From positions 372,001-436,000 of the forward strand of contig NZ_OZ060383.1 of assembly GCF_964059015.1 (NCBI RefSeq): a stretch of 64,000 nucleotides of DNA, in the 5' to 3' direction. The stretch comes from Buchnera aphidicola (Hyalopterus amygdali) (GTDB taxonomy: Bacteria > Pseudomonadota > Gammaproteobacteria > Enterobacterales > Enterobacteriaceae). Each line of letters starts with the position of its first letter. Position 1 is the stretch's first letter. The translations under genes were made by a program, and so were the position numbers. Shown here one piece after another: positions 41,871 through 51,522 of this stretch. Below the pieces are notes generated by a model. The model worked only from the letters and a program-made list of their open reading frames with translations. It was not told the DNA's origin and did not search any database.

Positions 41871-43197
41871 TTATATGGATTTAATTGTATTTGAAATATC
41901 ATATGCTATTTTTTTTATCTGAACATAATTTTCCCCCTCGACCATAATACGAACATATGGTTCTGTACCAGATTTTCGTACAAGCAAACGACCTTTTTTA
42001 CCTAAAATATTTTTATATTTAAAAAAAATAGATTGAAATTTTAAATTTTTTTCAAAATTTAGATCTTTATTAAAAAAAACATTAAATAATATTTGTGGTA
42101 ACAACTTTATTTGATTAGATAAAAAATACAAAGATAAATTATTTTTAATCATAATTAATAATACTTGTAAACTAGCTATAATTCCATCTCCAGTAGAATG
42201 TTTATCTAATAAAATAATATGTCCTGATTGTTCTGCACCAAGAATCCATTTTTTCTCTTGCATTTTTTCATATATATAACGATCTCCTATATTTGCTGCA
42301 CAAAAAGGTATACCAAGTTTTTTCAATCCTAATACTAAACCTATATTAGTCATTAAGGTACCTACTACTCCACCTTTCAGTTGATTGTTTTTTAAATATT
42401 CTTGAGCAATTATGTAAATAATTTGATCTCCATTCACTTCGTTGCCCAAATGATCTACCATAATAACACGATCTCCATCACCATCAAATGCTAAACCAAT
42501 ATCAGCTTTTTTTAATAAAACTAATTTTTTTAAATCATAAACATTAGTAGATCCGGAATTTTCATTAATATTCATACCATTTGGAAAGATAGAAGAAGTT
42601 ATCACTTTAGCACCGAGATCTTCAAAAATTTTAGGTGCTATTTTATAAGTTGCACCATTGGCACAATCTAGTACAATAGTAAATTTAGATAAGTTAATAT
42701 TGCGAGGGAAAGTATTTTTACAAAAATTAATATACTTTTTTTTAGCATTTGTAATTTTTTCAGAAAAACCAAATACTCTCGAATAAGAAGAATCATACAA
42801 AGAATCGTTTAATTTTTTTTCAATAAAATTTTCTATTTCCTTAGTTAATTTAACACCATTACCAAAAAAAATTTTTATTCCATTATCATAAAAAAGATTA
42901 TGAGAACCTGAAATTACAATTCCAGCAGAAACATTCAAAGATCGCGTTAAATATGCAATTGCAGGAGTAGTTATACAACCTGCTAATAAAGTTGAAAAAC
43001 CTTTTGATAAAATTCCGAATTCTAAAGAGTACTGTAACATACATCCTGAAATCCGTGTATCTCTACCTATAATAATTTTTTTTTTTATTTTTACCTAATA
43101 CTATTGCAATAACTTGTCCTAATTTTAATAAAAAATCTGGAGTAATTGGTTTTTTTCCTACCTTACCACGTATACCGTCTGTTTGAAAATATTTCAT
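41871..43197 (-). CDS. glmM: Phosphoglucosamine mutase GlmM, frameshifted at an 11-A run
   Basis: Converts glucosamine-6-P to glucosamine-1-P for peptidoglycan. ATG at 43197 reads [22 protein letters not shown]... to residue about 40, then an 11-A run (sense strand, 43076-43086) shifts the frame into a TAG. The remaining 389 codons (from 43040, in the other frame) continue the homology: SLEFG...[22 protein letters not shown] metal loop, and [15 protein letters not shown] phosphate site. Ten A's would restore one ORF of about 442 codons (E. coli 445 aa). The catalytic-serine motif is also altered, GSHNLF for ASHNPF. Because the rest is intact, slippage rescue is plausible, but early pseudogene status cannot be excluded. 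E. coli folP, between glmM and ftsH, is lost. Confidence 0.88.
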
Positions 43198-43282
43198 AAT
43201 TATTTTACCCTTATATTGATTTAAATTATTTTTTTAATATACAAATTTCAAAAAAATAAAATTTTATATTTTATAGAAAAAC

Positions 43283-43317
43283 AAGATGAAGCTATAATAA
43301 TTTTATTACTTCATCTT
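43283..43317 (-). terminator. Probable terminator after ftsH
   Basis: AAGATGAAG / CTTCATCTT, 9-bp perfect stem with a 17-base loop; on the minus strand it is followed by GTTTTTC. It lies about 115 bases past the ftsH stop in the gap that replaced folP. The loop is long, so strength is uncertain. Confidence 0.6.
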
Positions 43318-43431
43318 ATTTTAATACATTTTAAAAAAATAATATAATTGACATTAAAATTTTATTTATTCAAAAACAACGTATTTTCTAAGATCAAGCA
43401 AAAATAGTAAATAATTTAAAAATTTATTTCT

Positions 43432-45282
43432 TTAAATATTTTTATTTTGATCAATCTCAGACCATCCCTTTGGATTACGCACATCTCGTCTCGCCATTAA
43501 ATCATCGATTTGTAATGAATCAATAGTTTCATATTTTATTAAAGCGTCTTTCATGGCATGCAAAATATCAATATTTTCATTCAAAATTTTTCTTGCTCGA
43601 TTATAGTTTACTTCAATTAACAATTTAACTTCTTCATCAATAATTCGAGCTGTATCATCAGACATGTGTTTTGCTTTTGCAACAGAACGACCTAAAAATA
43701 CTTCCCCTTCTTCTTCTGCATATAATAAAGGGCCAAGTTTATCTGAAAATCCCCATTGAGTTACCATATTTCGTGCTAAATTTGTAGCTACTTTAATATC
43801 ATTAACTGCACCAGTAGAAACATTTTTAACACCATAAATAATTTCTTCTGCTAATCGACCACCATACAGTGTAGATATCTGACTCTCTAATTTTTGCCGA
43901 CTAATACTGAGTACATCTGATTCTGGTAAAAAAAAAGTTACGCCTAATGCTTGTCCTCTAGGAATAATAGTAACTTTATGTGCAGGATCGTGATCGGGTA
44001 CTAATCTACCAATAATAACATGACCAGATTCATGGTATGCAGTTGATTCTTTTTGTAAATTACTCATTATCATAGATTTTCGTTCAGAACCCATCATAAT
44101 TTTATCTTTTGCTTTTTCAAAATCCATCATAGAAACAACTTGACCATTTAAACGGGCAGCAAAAAGAGCTGCTTCATTAACTAAATTAGCTAAATCTGCT
44201 CCTGAGAAACCCGGTGTACCGCGAGCAATGATCATAGGATCTACATCTTTAGATAAAGGCACTTTTCGCATATGTACTTTTAAAATTTGTTCACGACCAC
44301 GAACATCTGGTAATGCTACAATCACCTGTCGATCAAAACGACCTGGTCGAAGTAAAGCAGGATCTAAAACATCTGGTCTATTAGTAGCAGCTATTAAAAT
44401 TACTCCTTCATTACCATCAAACCCATCCATTTCTACAAGCATTTGATTTAATGTTTGTTCTCTTTCATCATGTCCTCCACCTAAACCAGCACCTCTTTGA
44501 CGACCAACTGCATCAATTTCATCAATAAATATAATACATGGTGCAGATTTTCTAGCATGATCAAACATATCTCTTACTCTGGATGCACCAACTCCAACAA
44601 ACATTTCAACAAAATCAGAACCTGAAATAGTAAAAAATGGAACTTTAGCTTCACCTGCTATTGCTTTTGCAAGTAATGTTTTTCCTGTTCCAGGAGGTCC
44701 TACCATTAATATCCCCTTAGGAATTTTCCCCCCTAGCTTTTGAAAACGAGTAGGTTCTTTTAAATATTCAACTAATTCGCTAACTTCTTCTTTAGCTTCA
44801 TCACATCCGGCAACATCAGAAAAAGTCGTTTGAATTTGATCTTCTGATAACATGCGAGCTTTACTCTTACCAAAAGACATTGCTCCTTTTCCTCCACCCA
44901 TTTGCATTTGACGCATAAAAAAAATCCAAACACCAATTAACAATAACATTGGAAACCAAGAAATGAAAATAGAAATAAGAAGACTTGGTTCTTCAGGTAC
45001 TTCACCAACAATTTTAACGTTTTTTGTTAAAAGATTGTCTAATAACTTAGGATCATTAATAGGAATATATGTAATATATTTACTACTATCTTTTTTGATA
45101 ACACTTATTGTCCGTCCGTTAATATATGCTTCACGGACCTGATCTTGATTAACTTCTGATAAAAAAGTAGAATAATCAACTCTGTGATTACTTGTATCAC
45201 TAGAATTAAAATTCTGAAAAACAGACATTAAAATAACTGTAATAAATAACCAAAAGATCAGGTTTTTAACCATGTCACTCAA
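43432..45282 (-). CDS. ftsH: ATP-dependent zinc metalloprotease FtsH (HflB)
   Basis: Membrane-anchored AAA+ protease. A TTG start at 45282 lies 8 bases after GAGAGG; the alternative ATG at 45273 ([10 protein letters not shown], equal to E. coli MAKNLILWLV) is 17 bases away, so both are possible. 616 aa. Two membrane segments (about residues 5-25 and 103-123), Walker [14 protein letters not shown], Walker [13 protein letters not shown] region RPGRFDRQ, zinc site HESGH. The last about 30 residues of E. coli FtsH are absent. Order ftsH-rlmE is reversed in transcription as in E. coli (rlmE upstream). Confidence 0.97.
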   Translation of the reverse strand: MSDMVKNLIFWLFITVILMSVFQNFNSSDTSNHRVDYSTFLSEVNQDQVREAYINGRTISVIKKDSSKYITYIPINDPKLLDNLLTKNVKIVGEVPEEPSLLISIFISWFPMLLLIGVWIFFMRQMQMGGGKGAMSFGKSKARMLSEDQIQTTFSDVAGCDEAKEEVSELVEYLKEPTRFQKLGGKIPKGILMVGPPGTGKTLLAKAIAGEAKVPFFTISGSDFVEMFVGVGASRVRDMFDHARKSAPCIIFIDEIDAVGRQRGAGLGGGHDEREQTLNQMLVEMDGFDGNEGVILIAATNRPDVLDPALLRPGRFDRQVIVALPDVRGREQILKVHMRKVPLSKDVDPMIIARGTPGFSGADLANLVNEAALFAARLNGQVVSMMDFEKAKDKIMMGSERKSMIMSNLQKESTAYHESGHVIIGRLVPDHDPAHKVTIIPRGQALGVTFFLPESDVLSISRQKLESQISTLYGGRLAEEIIYGVKNVSTGAVNDIKVATNLARNMVTQWGFSDKLGPLLYAEEEGEVFLGRSVAKAKHMSDDTARIIDEEVKLLIEVNYNRARKILNENIDILHAMKDALIKYETIDSLQIDDLMARRDVRNPKGWSEIDQNKNI

Positions 45283-45337
45283 TGGAACAACCTCTCATTA
45301 ACATCTATTGTTAAAAAACAACACAGATTATTATTTT

Positions 45338-45958
45338 TTATCTGGTTGCTAGAATAAATATTTCTCGAGATCTTGCTCGAGAAGTTTTAGGTTTAAAAAT
45401 TTTAATTTTTGAAAAAAATAATTTCATCTGCGAAAAAAAATCATTGAAACCTTCTCCTTGAAATGACTTTAATAAAAGAATACCATTTCGAGATAATAAA
45501 CAATTGGATATTTTCAAAGCTATATTACATATTTCAATAATTCTAGGCATATCAATAAATGAACAACCTGTCATATTTGGTGCCATATCCGACATAATTA
45601 CATTAAAATTAGAATTAGAAAAATTATTTAACATTAACTGTAATTTTTTTTTATTAAAAAAATCTATCTGAAAAAAGTCAACACCTATTATTTTTTTCAT
45701 AGGTAATATATCAAAAGCTATAACGTGACCTTTTTTTCCTATTTTACTAACTGCATATTGAGACCAACCTCCAGGAGAAGATCCTAGGTCAAGAACATGC
45801 ATTCCACTTCTAAATAATTTATTTTTTTTATCAATTTCTTCTAATTTAAACCAAGATCGTGAACGTAATCTATTTTTTTGTGCCTCCTTAACATATTTGT
45901 CATTAAAATGCTCTAGTAACCAACGATGAGAACTCTTTGATACTTTTTTATAAATCAT
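45338..45958 (-). CDS. rlmE: 23S rRNA 2'-O-ribose U2552 methyltransferase RlmE (FtsJ/RrmJ)
   Basis: 206 aa (E. coli 209). SAM motif VLDLGSSPGGWSQYA, catalytic K-D-K-E set visible as KSRSWFKLEEID-like RSRSWFKLEEID, MSDMAPNMTG, LLKSFQGEG and SREIFILA. Upstream of ftsH on the same strand with a 55-base gap, the heat-shock ftsJ-ftsH pair of E. coli; I could not define a sigma-32 promoter. Confidence 0.95.
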   Translation of the reverse strand: MIYKKVSKSSHRWLLEHFNDKYVKEAQKNRLRSRSWFKLEEIDKKNKLFRSGMHVLDLGSSPGGWSQYAVSKIGKKGHVIAFDILPMKKIIGVDFFQIDFFNKKKLQLMLNNFSNSNFNVIMSDMAPNMTGCSFIDMPRIIEICNIALKISNCLLSRNGILLLKSFQGEGFNDFFSQMKLFFSKIKIFKPKTSRARSREIFILATR

Positions 45959-46010
45959 GTTTGTAATATCTTTGTAAAAGATTTGTGGAGAAATTTTAAA
46001 AAAAGTTTAT

Positions 46011-46490
46011 TTAAATATAATCTATCCGTAAAATCTTATATTGAACATCACCCGATGGTGTGCATATAATAACAACAGTATTAACAGTTTTACCAATTAA
46101 TCCTCTTGACATTGGAGAATTAATGGAAATTAAATTTTTTTTAAAATTAGCTTCATCATCACCAACAATCTGATAAGTAAATATTTCATTTGTTTCAATA
46201 TTTAAAACAGTTACTGTAGAACCAAAAACAACTCGTCCATCATTTGAGATCTTTGTTATATCTATAATTTGAGCATTAGATAACTTAGATTCAATTTCTT
46301 GTATACGCCCTTCACAAAAACTTTGTTCTTCTCGAGCGGAGTGATATTCAGCATTTTCTTTTAAATCACCATGTTTTCTCGCTTCTGTGATTGCAAGAAT
46401 AATACGAGGACGTTTTACATTTTTTAGTTTTTCAAGCTCTTCACGGAGTTTTTCAGCACCTCTAACAGTCATGGGGATTAAATTAATCAT
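46011..46490 (-). CDS. greA: Transcript cleavage/elongation factor GreA
   Basis: 159 aa (E. coli 158). ATG 46490 ([20 protein letters not shown]) has GAGGTG nine bases upstream; a GTG at 46502 is rejected. N-terminal coiled coil with the acidic tip ([17 protein letters not shown]) that enters the RNAP secondary channel, then the FKBP-like C-terminal domain. E. coli yhbY, between rlmE and greA, is missing. Confidence 0.96.
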   Translation of the reverse strand: MINLIPMTVRGAEKLREELEKLKNVKRPRIILAITEARKHGDLKENAEYHSAREEQSFCEGRIQEIESKLSNAQIIDITKISNDGRVVFGSTVTVLNIETNEIFTYQIVGDDEANFKKNLISINSPMSRGLIGKTVNTVVIICTPSGDVQYKILRIDYI

Positions 46491-46922
46491 ATAATAAAAC
46501 ACCTCATTAATTTTACTTCTTAAAAAAATATTTATAAAAAGTATTGCTTCCTATAAAGTTTTTTAAAATATTTTATATTAAAAAAATATTTAAAATAAAA
46601 AGAAAAGTTTTTACTTTTTATAAAAAGTAATGCTTTAGATAAAAGTATAGTAATATTATTTTATCATTGATAAAATTTCATAAAAAAAATATAAGTGATT
46701 TGTTGAAATAATTTATTTTAACAAAATATATTAAAAAAGTTATTAAACTTGATATTTTTGATACATATAAAATATTTATACAATTATAGATTTTAAGTAT
46801 ATATATATTATGAATATAAATACCTAATTTTAATTCAAGATATATTTTAATGTAAAAAATAAAATTTATCAAAATTTTAAAAAATTTAACGTTTTATAAA
46901 AATAATTAAAAGAAAATTAGAC
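46491..46922. other. greA/ibaG divergent intergenic region with two palindromes
   Basis: 432 bases without a credible gene; an AT-rich 64-codon minus-strand frame (46678-46872) has no coding character. Two near-perfect palindromes stand out: TTACTTTTTA/TAAAAAGTAA (46611-46630) and ATTTTATC/GATAAAAT (46658-46676). E. coli greA has a leader with internal terminators that yields the GraL RNA; these palindromes, about 120-185 bases upstream of greA, may be related in function, but no sequence match can be claimed. Confidence 0.5.
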
Positions 46923-47168
46923 ATGAATACAAAAAAAATAGAATTTATTCTGAAAGAACAATTAAATTTAAAAGAAGTTTATGTAACAGAAGAGAATAAT
47001 CATTTTAAAATAACAGCTATAGGAGACGTGTTCAAAGGAAGTAGTCAAGTTACAAGACAAAAAATGATTTACAAACCTTTAATCAATATGATTACAAAAA
47101 ATAAAATTCACGCTATATCTATAAAATCTTATACATTAAATGAATGGGAAAAAAATAATAATTTATAA
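46923..47168 (+). CDS. ibaG: BolA-family protein IbaG (YrbA)
   Basis: 81 aa (E. coli 84). BolA/IbaG fold: residues ITAIGDVFKGSSQVTRQKMIYKPL contain the conserved core with FxGxS-like signature. BolA-type partners bind monothiol glutaredoxins and Fe-S clusters. Immediately upstream of murA (28 bases), as in E. coli. Confidence 0.92.
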   Translation: MNTKKIEFILKEQLNLKEVYVTEENNHFKITAIGDVFKGSSQVTRQKMIYKPLINMITKNKIHAISIKSYTLNEWEKNNNL

Positions 47169-47196
47169 TTAAAATAAGATAGAGATTGGATTATAA

Positions 47197-48450
47197 ATGA
47201 ACAAATTATATATAGAAGGAAATAAACAATTAAGTGGAAATGTTAGAATTTCTGGATCTAAAAATGCAGCATTACCAATTTTATTTATGAGTATTCTAAC
47301 AAAAGAAAAGGTTCAGTTAACTAATGTGCCAAAATTAACCGACATTGATACAACTATTCAATTATTAAAATATTTAGGAGCAAAGATAAAAAATAAAAAA
47401 AAAATACTCCATATTGATACAAGTTTAATAAAATCAAACTGTCCACCATATCATTTAACAAAAAAAATAAGAGCATCAATATGGCTATTAGCACCTCTTT
47501 TAATACGTTTTGGTAAAGCTAAAATATTTTTACCAGGAGGATGTAAAATAGGTTCTAGACCAATTGATTTACATATCAAAGGATTAATTGAATTAGGTGC
47601 AAACATTACTTTAGAAGATAATTATATTTTTGCTACTATCGAAAAACCTTTAATAGGAAAAAACATTTATATTCAAAAAGTTAGTGTAGGAGCAACTATT
47701 ACTATTATGGGCGCAGCTGCTTTGTCTGAAGGAACAACTGTAATTGAAAACGCAGCCAGAGAACCAGAAATAATTGATATTGCAAAATTTTTAAATACTT
47801 TAGGCGCAAATATCATTGGTGCAGGTAATAATAAGATTTTCATTAAAGGCGTTTCTAGACTTTTCGGTGGTACTCATAAAGTTATACCAGATAGAATTGA
47901 AACAGGAACTTTTTTAATTGGAGCTGCAATATCTCAAGGTAATGTTATTTGTCATCAAACTGAACCCAAATTTTTAAAAAATGTACTAATAAAATTATTA
48001 GAATCAGGTGCAAAAATTAACATAGGAAAAAATTGGATTCAACTCGATATGAGGGGGAAAAAACCGAAATCTATTAATATTGCAACTTCCCCTTATCCAG
48101 GATTTCCAACAGATCTACAACCACAATTTACTTTATTAAATACGATTTCTCAAAGCGAAGGTATTACTACTGAAAATATATTTGAAAATCGTTTTATTTA
48201 CGTTTCAGAATTAATTAAAATGGGCGCTCAAATAAAAATTAAAAAAAATTCTGTAATTTGCAAAGGTGTTTCTCATTTACAATCTCAAAATGTATTTTCA
48301 ACTGATTTAAGAGGAGCAGCAACATTAGTTTTAGCAGGTTGTATTGCCAGTGGAATTACAATAGTCAATAATATTTATCACTTTGAAAGAGGATATGAAT
48401 TATTTTCGGAAAAGTTAAATAAATTAGGAGCAAATATTAAACATATATAA
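47197..48450 (+). CDS. murA: UDP-N-acetylglucosamine 1-carboxyvinyltransferase MurA
   Basis: First committed step of peptidoglycan synthesis. 417 aa (E. coli 419). SGSKNAALPI, the active-site cysteine loop PGGCKIGSRPIDLHI, RIETGTFLIGAA, and FPTDLQPQF. Follows ibaG. With glmM it supports retention of a cell wall. Confidence 0.97.
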   Translation: MNKLYIEGNKQLSGNVRISGSKNAALPILFMSILTKEKVQLTNVPKLTDIDTTIQLLKYLGAKIKNKKKILHIDTSLIKSNCPPYHLTKKIRASIWLLAPLLIRFGKAKIFLPGGCKIGSRPIDLHIKGLIELGANITLEDNYIFATIEKPLIGKNIYIQKVSVGATITIMGAAALSEGTTVIENAAREPEIIDIAKFLNTLGANIIGAGNNKIFIKGVSRLFGGTHKVIPDRIETGTFLIGAAISQGNVICHQTEPKFLKNVLIKLLESGAKINIGKNWIQLDMRGKKPKSINIATSPYPGFPTDLQPQFTLLNTISQSEGITTENIFENRFIYVSELIKMGAQIKIKKNSVICKGVSHLQSQNVFSTDLRGAATLVLAGCIASGITIVNNIYHFERGYELFSEKLNKLGANIKHI

Positions 48451-48561
48451 AAAAATCTTTTTATTTTACAAAAATAAATTATATTTATTTAAACTAAAAT
48501 AATCATTATTGATTTATAATATTTTATCAAAAAATTTAAAAAAATAAAATTGGAGTATTTC

Positions 48562-48885
48562 ATGTATGCAGTTTTTTTAAGTGGTGGAAAACAATATCGA
48601 GTTAAAAAAAACCAAACTATTAAATTAGAAAAATTAAATTATGTGGCCGGTTCAATTATTGAATTAAAAAATGTATTAATGATTTCTAACGAAAAAAAAG
48701 TACAAATAGGTAATCCTTTCTTACCTCGTAGTACTATTAAAGCACATGTAGAAAGTCATGGAAGATTAAAAAAAATTAAAATAATAAAATTTCATCGACG
48801 CAAACACTATAAAAAACAACAAGGTCATCGTCAATACTATACTAATGTAAAAATTTTAGAAATCAACAATATTAATGGAGAATAA
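48562..48885 (+). CDS. rplU: Large ribosomal subunit protein bL21
   Basis: 107 aa (E. coli 103). ATG 48562 (MYAVFLSGGKQYRVKK) after TTGGAG; an in-frame TTG at 48550 is rejected. Conserved FHRRKHYKKQQGHRQYYT near the C-terminus. E. coli ispB, divergent from rplU, is missing and murA lies upstream on the same strand. Six bases separate it from rpmA. Confidence 0.96.
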   Translation: MYAVFLSGGKQYRVKKNQTIKLEKLNYVAGSIIELKNVLMISNEKKVQIGNPFLPRSTIKAHVESHGRLKKIKIIKFHRRKHYKKQQGHRQYYTNVKILEINNINGE

Positions 48886-48891
48886 ATAAAA

Positions 48892-49146
48892 ATGGCACAT
48901 AAGAAAGCCGGCGGATCGACAAGAAATGGACGAGATTCGCATGCTCAAAGATTAGGCGTAAAATGTTTTGGCGGAGAAATGATTTCAGCAGGTAGTATTA
49001 TTGTAAGACAACGAGGAACAAAATTTCATCCTGGGAAAAATGTAGGTTGTGGAAAAGACCATACAATTTTTGCAACTATTAAAGGAAGGGTAGAATTTAA
49101 AAAAAAAGGAATTAAAAAAAGAACTTATATTAATATAGTTCAATAA
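48892..49146 (+). CDS. rpmA: Large ribosomal subunit protein bL27
   Basis: 84 aa (E. coli 85). [16 protein letters not shown] is the flexible N-terminus that reaches the peptidyl-transferase centre; [17 protein letters not shown] follows. Coupled to rplU and followed by a terminator before obgE. Confidence 0.97.
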   Translation: MAHKKAGGSTRNGRDSHAQRLGVKCFGGEMISAGSIIVRQRGTKFHPGKNVGCGKDHTIFATIKGRVEFKKKGIKKRTYINIVQ

Positions 49147-49169
49147 AAAAATTAATCATTATAGAAAAA

Positions 49170-49186
49170 CCCCTTTTGATAAGGGG
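49170..49186 (+). terminator. Terminator-like hairpin between rpmA and obgE
   Basis: CCCCTT TTGAT AAGGGG: 6-bp stem with A's before and ATTTCTTTG after it, 24 bases past the rpmA stop. Short T-run, so probably a partial terminator that lowers obgE relative to ribosomal-protein expression. Confidence 0.75.
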
Positions 49187-49216
49187 ATTTCTTTGAAAGA
49201 AAAAAATTAAGAATAA

Positions 49217-50221
<1,005 letters not shown>

Positions 50222-50263
50222 TATTTTTTTAATTAAAAAATCTATTTTTTAAATTTATATAAA

Positions 50264-50298
50264 AAAGAACTCGGTTGATTATAAAAACCAAGTTCTTT
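50264..50298. terminator. Bidirectional terminator between obgE and rpsI
   Basis: AAAGAACTCGGTT / AACCAAGTTCTTT, 13-bp stem with one mismatch and a 9-base loop, between convergent stops (obgE 50221, rpsI 50312), T-rich on both strands. Confidence 0.85.
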
Positions 50299-50311
50299 AA
50301 AAAAATATGAG

Positions 50312-50704
50312 TTAACGTTTAGAAAATTGTGTTCGTTTCCGAGATTTACGAAAACCTACCTTTTTTCGTTCTACTTGTCTTGAATCACGTGTAACAAAAC
50401 CAGATTTTCTTAATTCAGCACGCAAAGAATGATTATATTTTATTAAAGCACGGGTAATTCCTTGTCGAATAGCACCAGCTTGTCCAGATACACCCCCACC
50501 TTTTACAGTAATATAAATGTTAAAATTATTTATCATATCAACTAATTCTAATGGCTGACGAACAATCATACAAGAAGTTTCGCGACCAAAATAATCTTTT
50601 AAAGAACGTTTATTTACAGTTATTTCTCCATTTCCAGATCGAAGAAAAACTCTAGCGGAGGAACTTTTACGACGACCAGTCCCATAGTTTTGGATTTTAG
50701 TCAT
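50312..50704 (-). CDS. rpsI: Small ribosomal subunit protein uS9
   Basis: 130 aa, equal to E. coli. [17 protein letters not shown] at the N-terminus, [21 protein letters not shown] in the core and the basic C-terminal tail ending RTQFSKR that reaches the P-site tRNA. Downstream of rplM (17-base gap). Confidence 0.97.
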   Translation of the reverse strand: MTKIQNYGTGRRKSSSARVFLRSGNGEITVNKRSLKDYFGRETSCMIVRQPLELVDMINNFNIYITVKGGGVSGQAGAIRQGITRALIKYNHSLRAELRKSGFVTRDSRQVERKKVGFRKSRKRTQFSKR

Positions 50705-50721
50705 TTATTTTATACCTTTTT

Positions 50722-51150
50722 TTAAATATTTAAAAACTGAGGACATTGTGCTACATGATCGTGATTTTCATTAGAAAAAACTTTTAATTTTTTGAACATA
50801 GAACGACCTAGAGCTCCTTTTGGTAGCATTCCTTTAACAGCTATTTCAATAATTTTAATAGGGTTTTTAGACATCATTTCTTCAAATCTCAACTTTTTTA
50901 TACCACCTATATAACCAGTGTGATGATAATAAGTTTTATTAATTCTTTTTTTTCCTGTAACTAATATTTTTGAAGCATTTAAAACTATAATATAATCACC
51001 CGTATCAAGATGAGGGGTATAATAAGCCTTATGCTTTCCTCTTAGAAAAAGAGATAATGTACTTGCAAATCTACCTAACGTTTTATTAGTAGCATCGACA
51101 TAAAACCAACTTCGTTTTATATTGTTTAATTTAATTGAAAAAGTTTTCAT
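50722..51150 (-). CDS. rplM: Large ribosomal subunit protein uL13
   Basis: 142 aa, equal to E. coli. ATG 51150 ([20 protein letters not shown]) is supported by homology; an in-frame GTG at 51162 adds four residues. Core [24 protein letters not shown] and [21 protein letters not shown]. First gene of rplM-rpsI, divergent from pheA. Confidence 0.97.
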   Translation of the reverse strand: MKTFSIKLNNIKRSWFYVDATNKTLGRFASTLSLFLRGKHKAYYTPHLDTGDYIIVLNASKILVTGKKRINKTYYHHTGYIGGIKKLRFEEMMSKNPIKIIEIAVKGMLPKGALGRSMFKKLKVFSNENHDHVAQCPQFLNI

Positions 51151-51522
51151 TTTATCGTTCACTTAAAATATTAATGAATAAAGAAAATAATACTATGATT
51201 ATAATTAATAAGATATAGTAAATATGTCATTGCCAACAAGACTTTCTTAAATATTTTAAAAAATTATTAATCAATACTACATATCTAATAATAAACAAGA
51301 AAAATGTATTAATTCAACTTGATTAAAAAATAAATTCCTATTTTCTAAATATCTATAATATAAATATTTTTCTATTAAAAATATAGAAAAAAATAAATAA
51401 CATCATGTATTCTACATTTGCAAATTAATGTTATTTTTTTTTAAAATACATAAGTATACATATTACAAATACATTTTATTTCTAAATCATATACATTAGA
51501 CATGTCACAGGTAAAATAAATT
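51151..51522. other. rplM/pheA divergent intergenic region
   Basis: 372 bases, AT-rich. It contains the terminator-like hairpin 51395-51442 on the pheA side. A TATAAT sits at 51354-51359, but no good -35 lies 17 bases upstream. No pheL-like Phe-rich leader peptide is found. Remaining sequence featureless. Confidence 0.55.
51395..51442 (+). terminator. Terminator-like hairpin in the pheA leader, possible attenuator
   Basis: AAATAACAT (51395-51403) pairs perfectly with ATGTTATTT (51428-51436), and the right arm runs into a nine-T tract (51434-51442). It lies 80 bases upstream of the pheA ATG and on the pheA strand, where E. coli has the pheL attenuator. The 24-base loop encloses a tiny ORF, MYSTFAN (51405-51428), with only one Phe. 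Confidence 0.5.

Noticed and set aside
44228-44446. Plus-strand ORF inside ftsH, and similar antisense ORFs in argI, pyrB, pnp, infB, nusA and valS
   Set aside because: All are shadows of strongly conserved genes on the other strand.
45959-46010. Sigma-32 promoter upstream of rlmE-ftsH
   Set aside because: No CTTGAAA / CCCCATNT pair with correct spacing could be found.
46678-46872. 64-codon minus-strand ORF in the greA/ibaG gap
   Set aside because: Composition is only Ile/Tyr/Asn/Lys/Phe codons expected from random A+T sequence; no recognisable motif.
51405-51428. Seven-codon ORF MYSTFAN in the pheA leader hairpin as an attenuator peptide
   Set aside because: One Phe only, no ribosome-binding site, and the start codon is buried in the hairpin loop.
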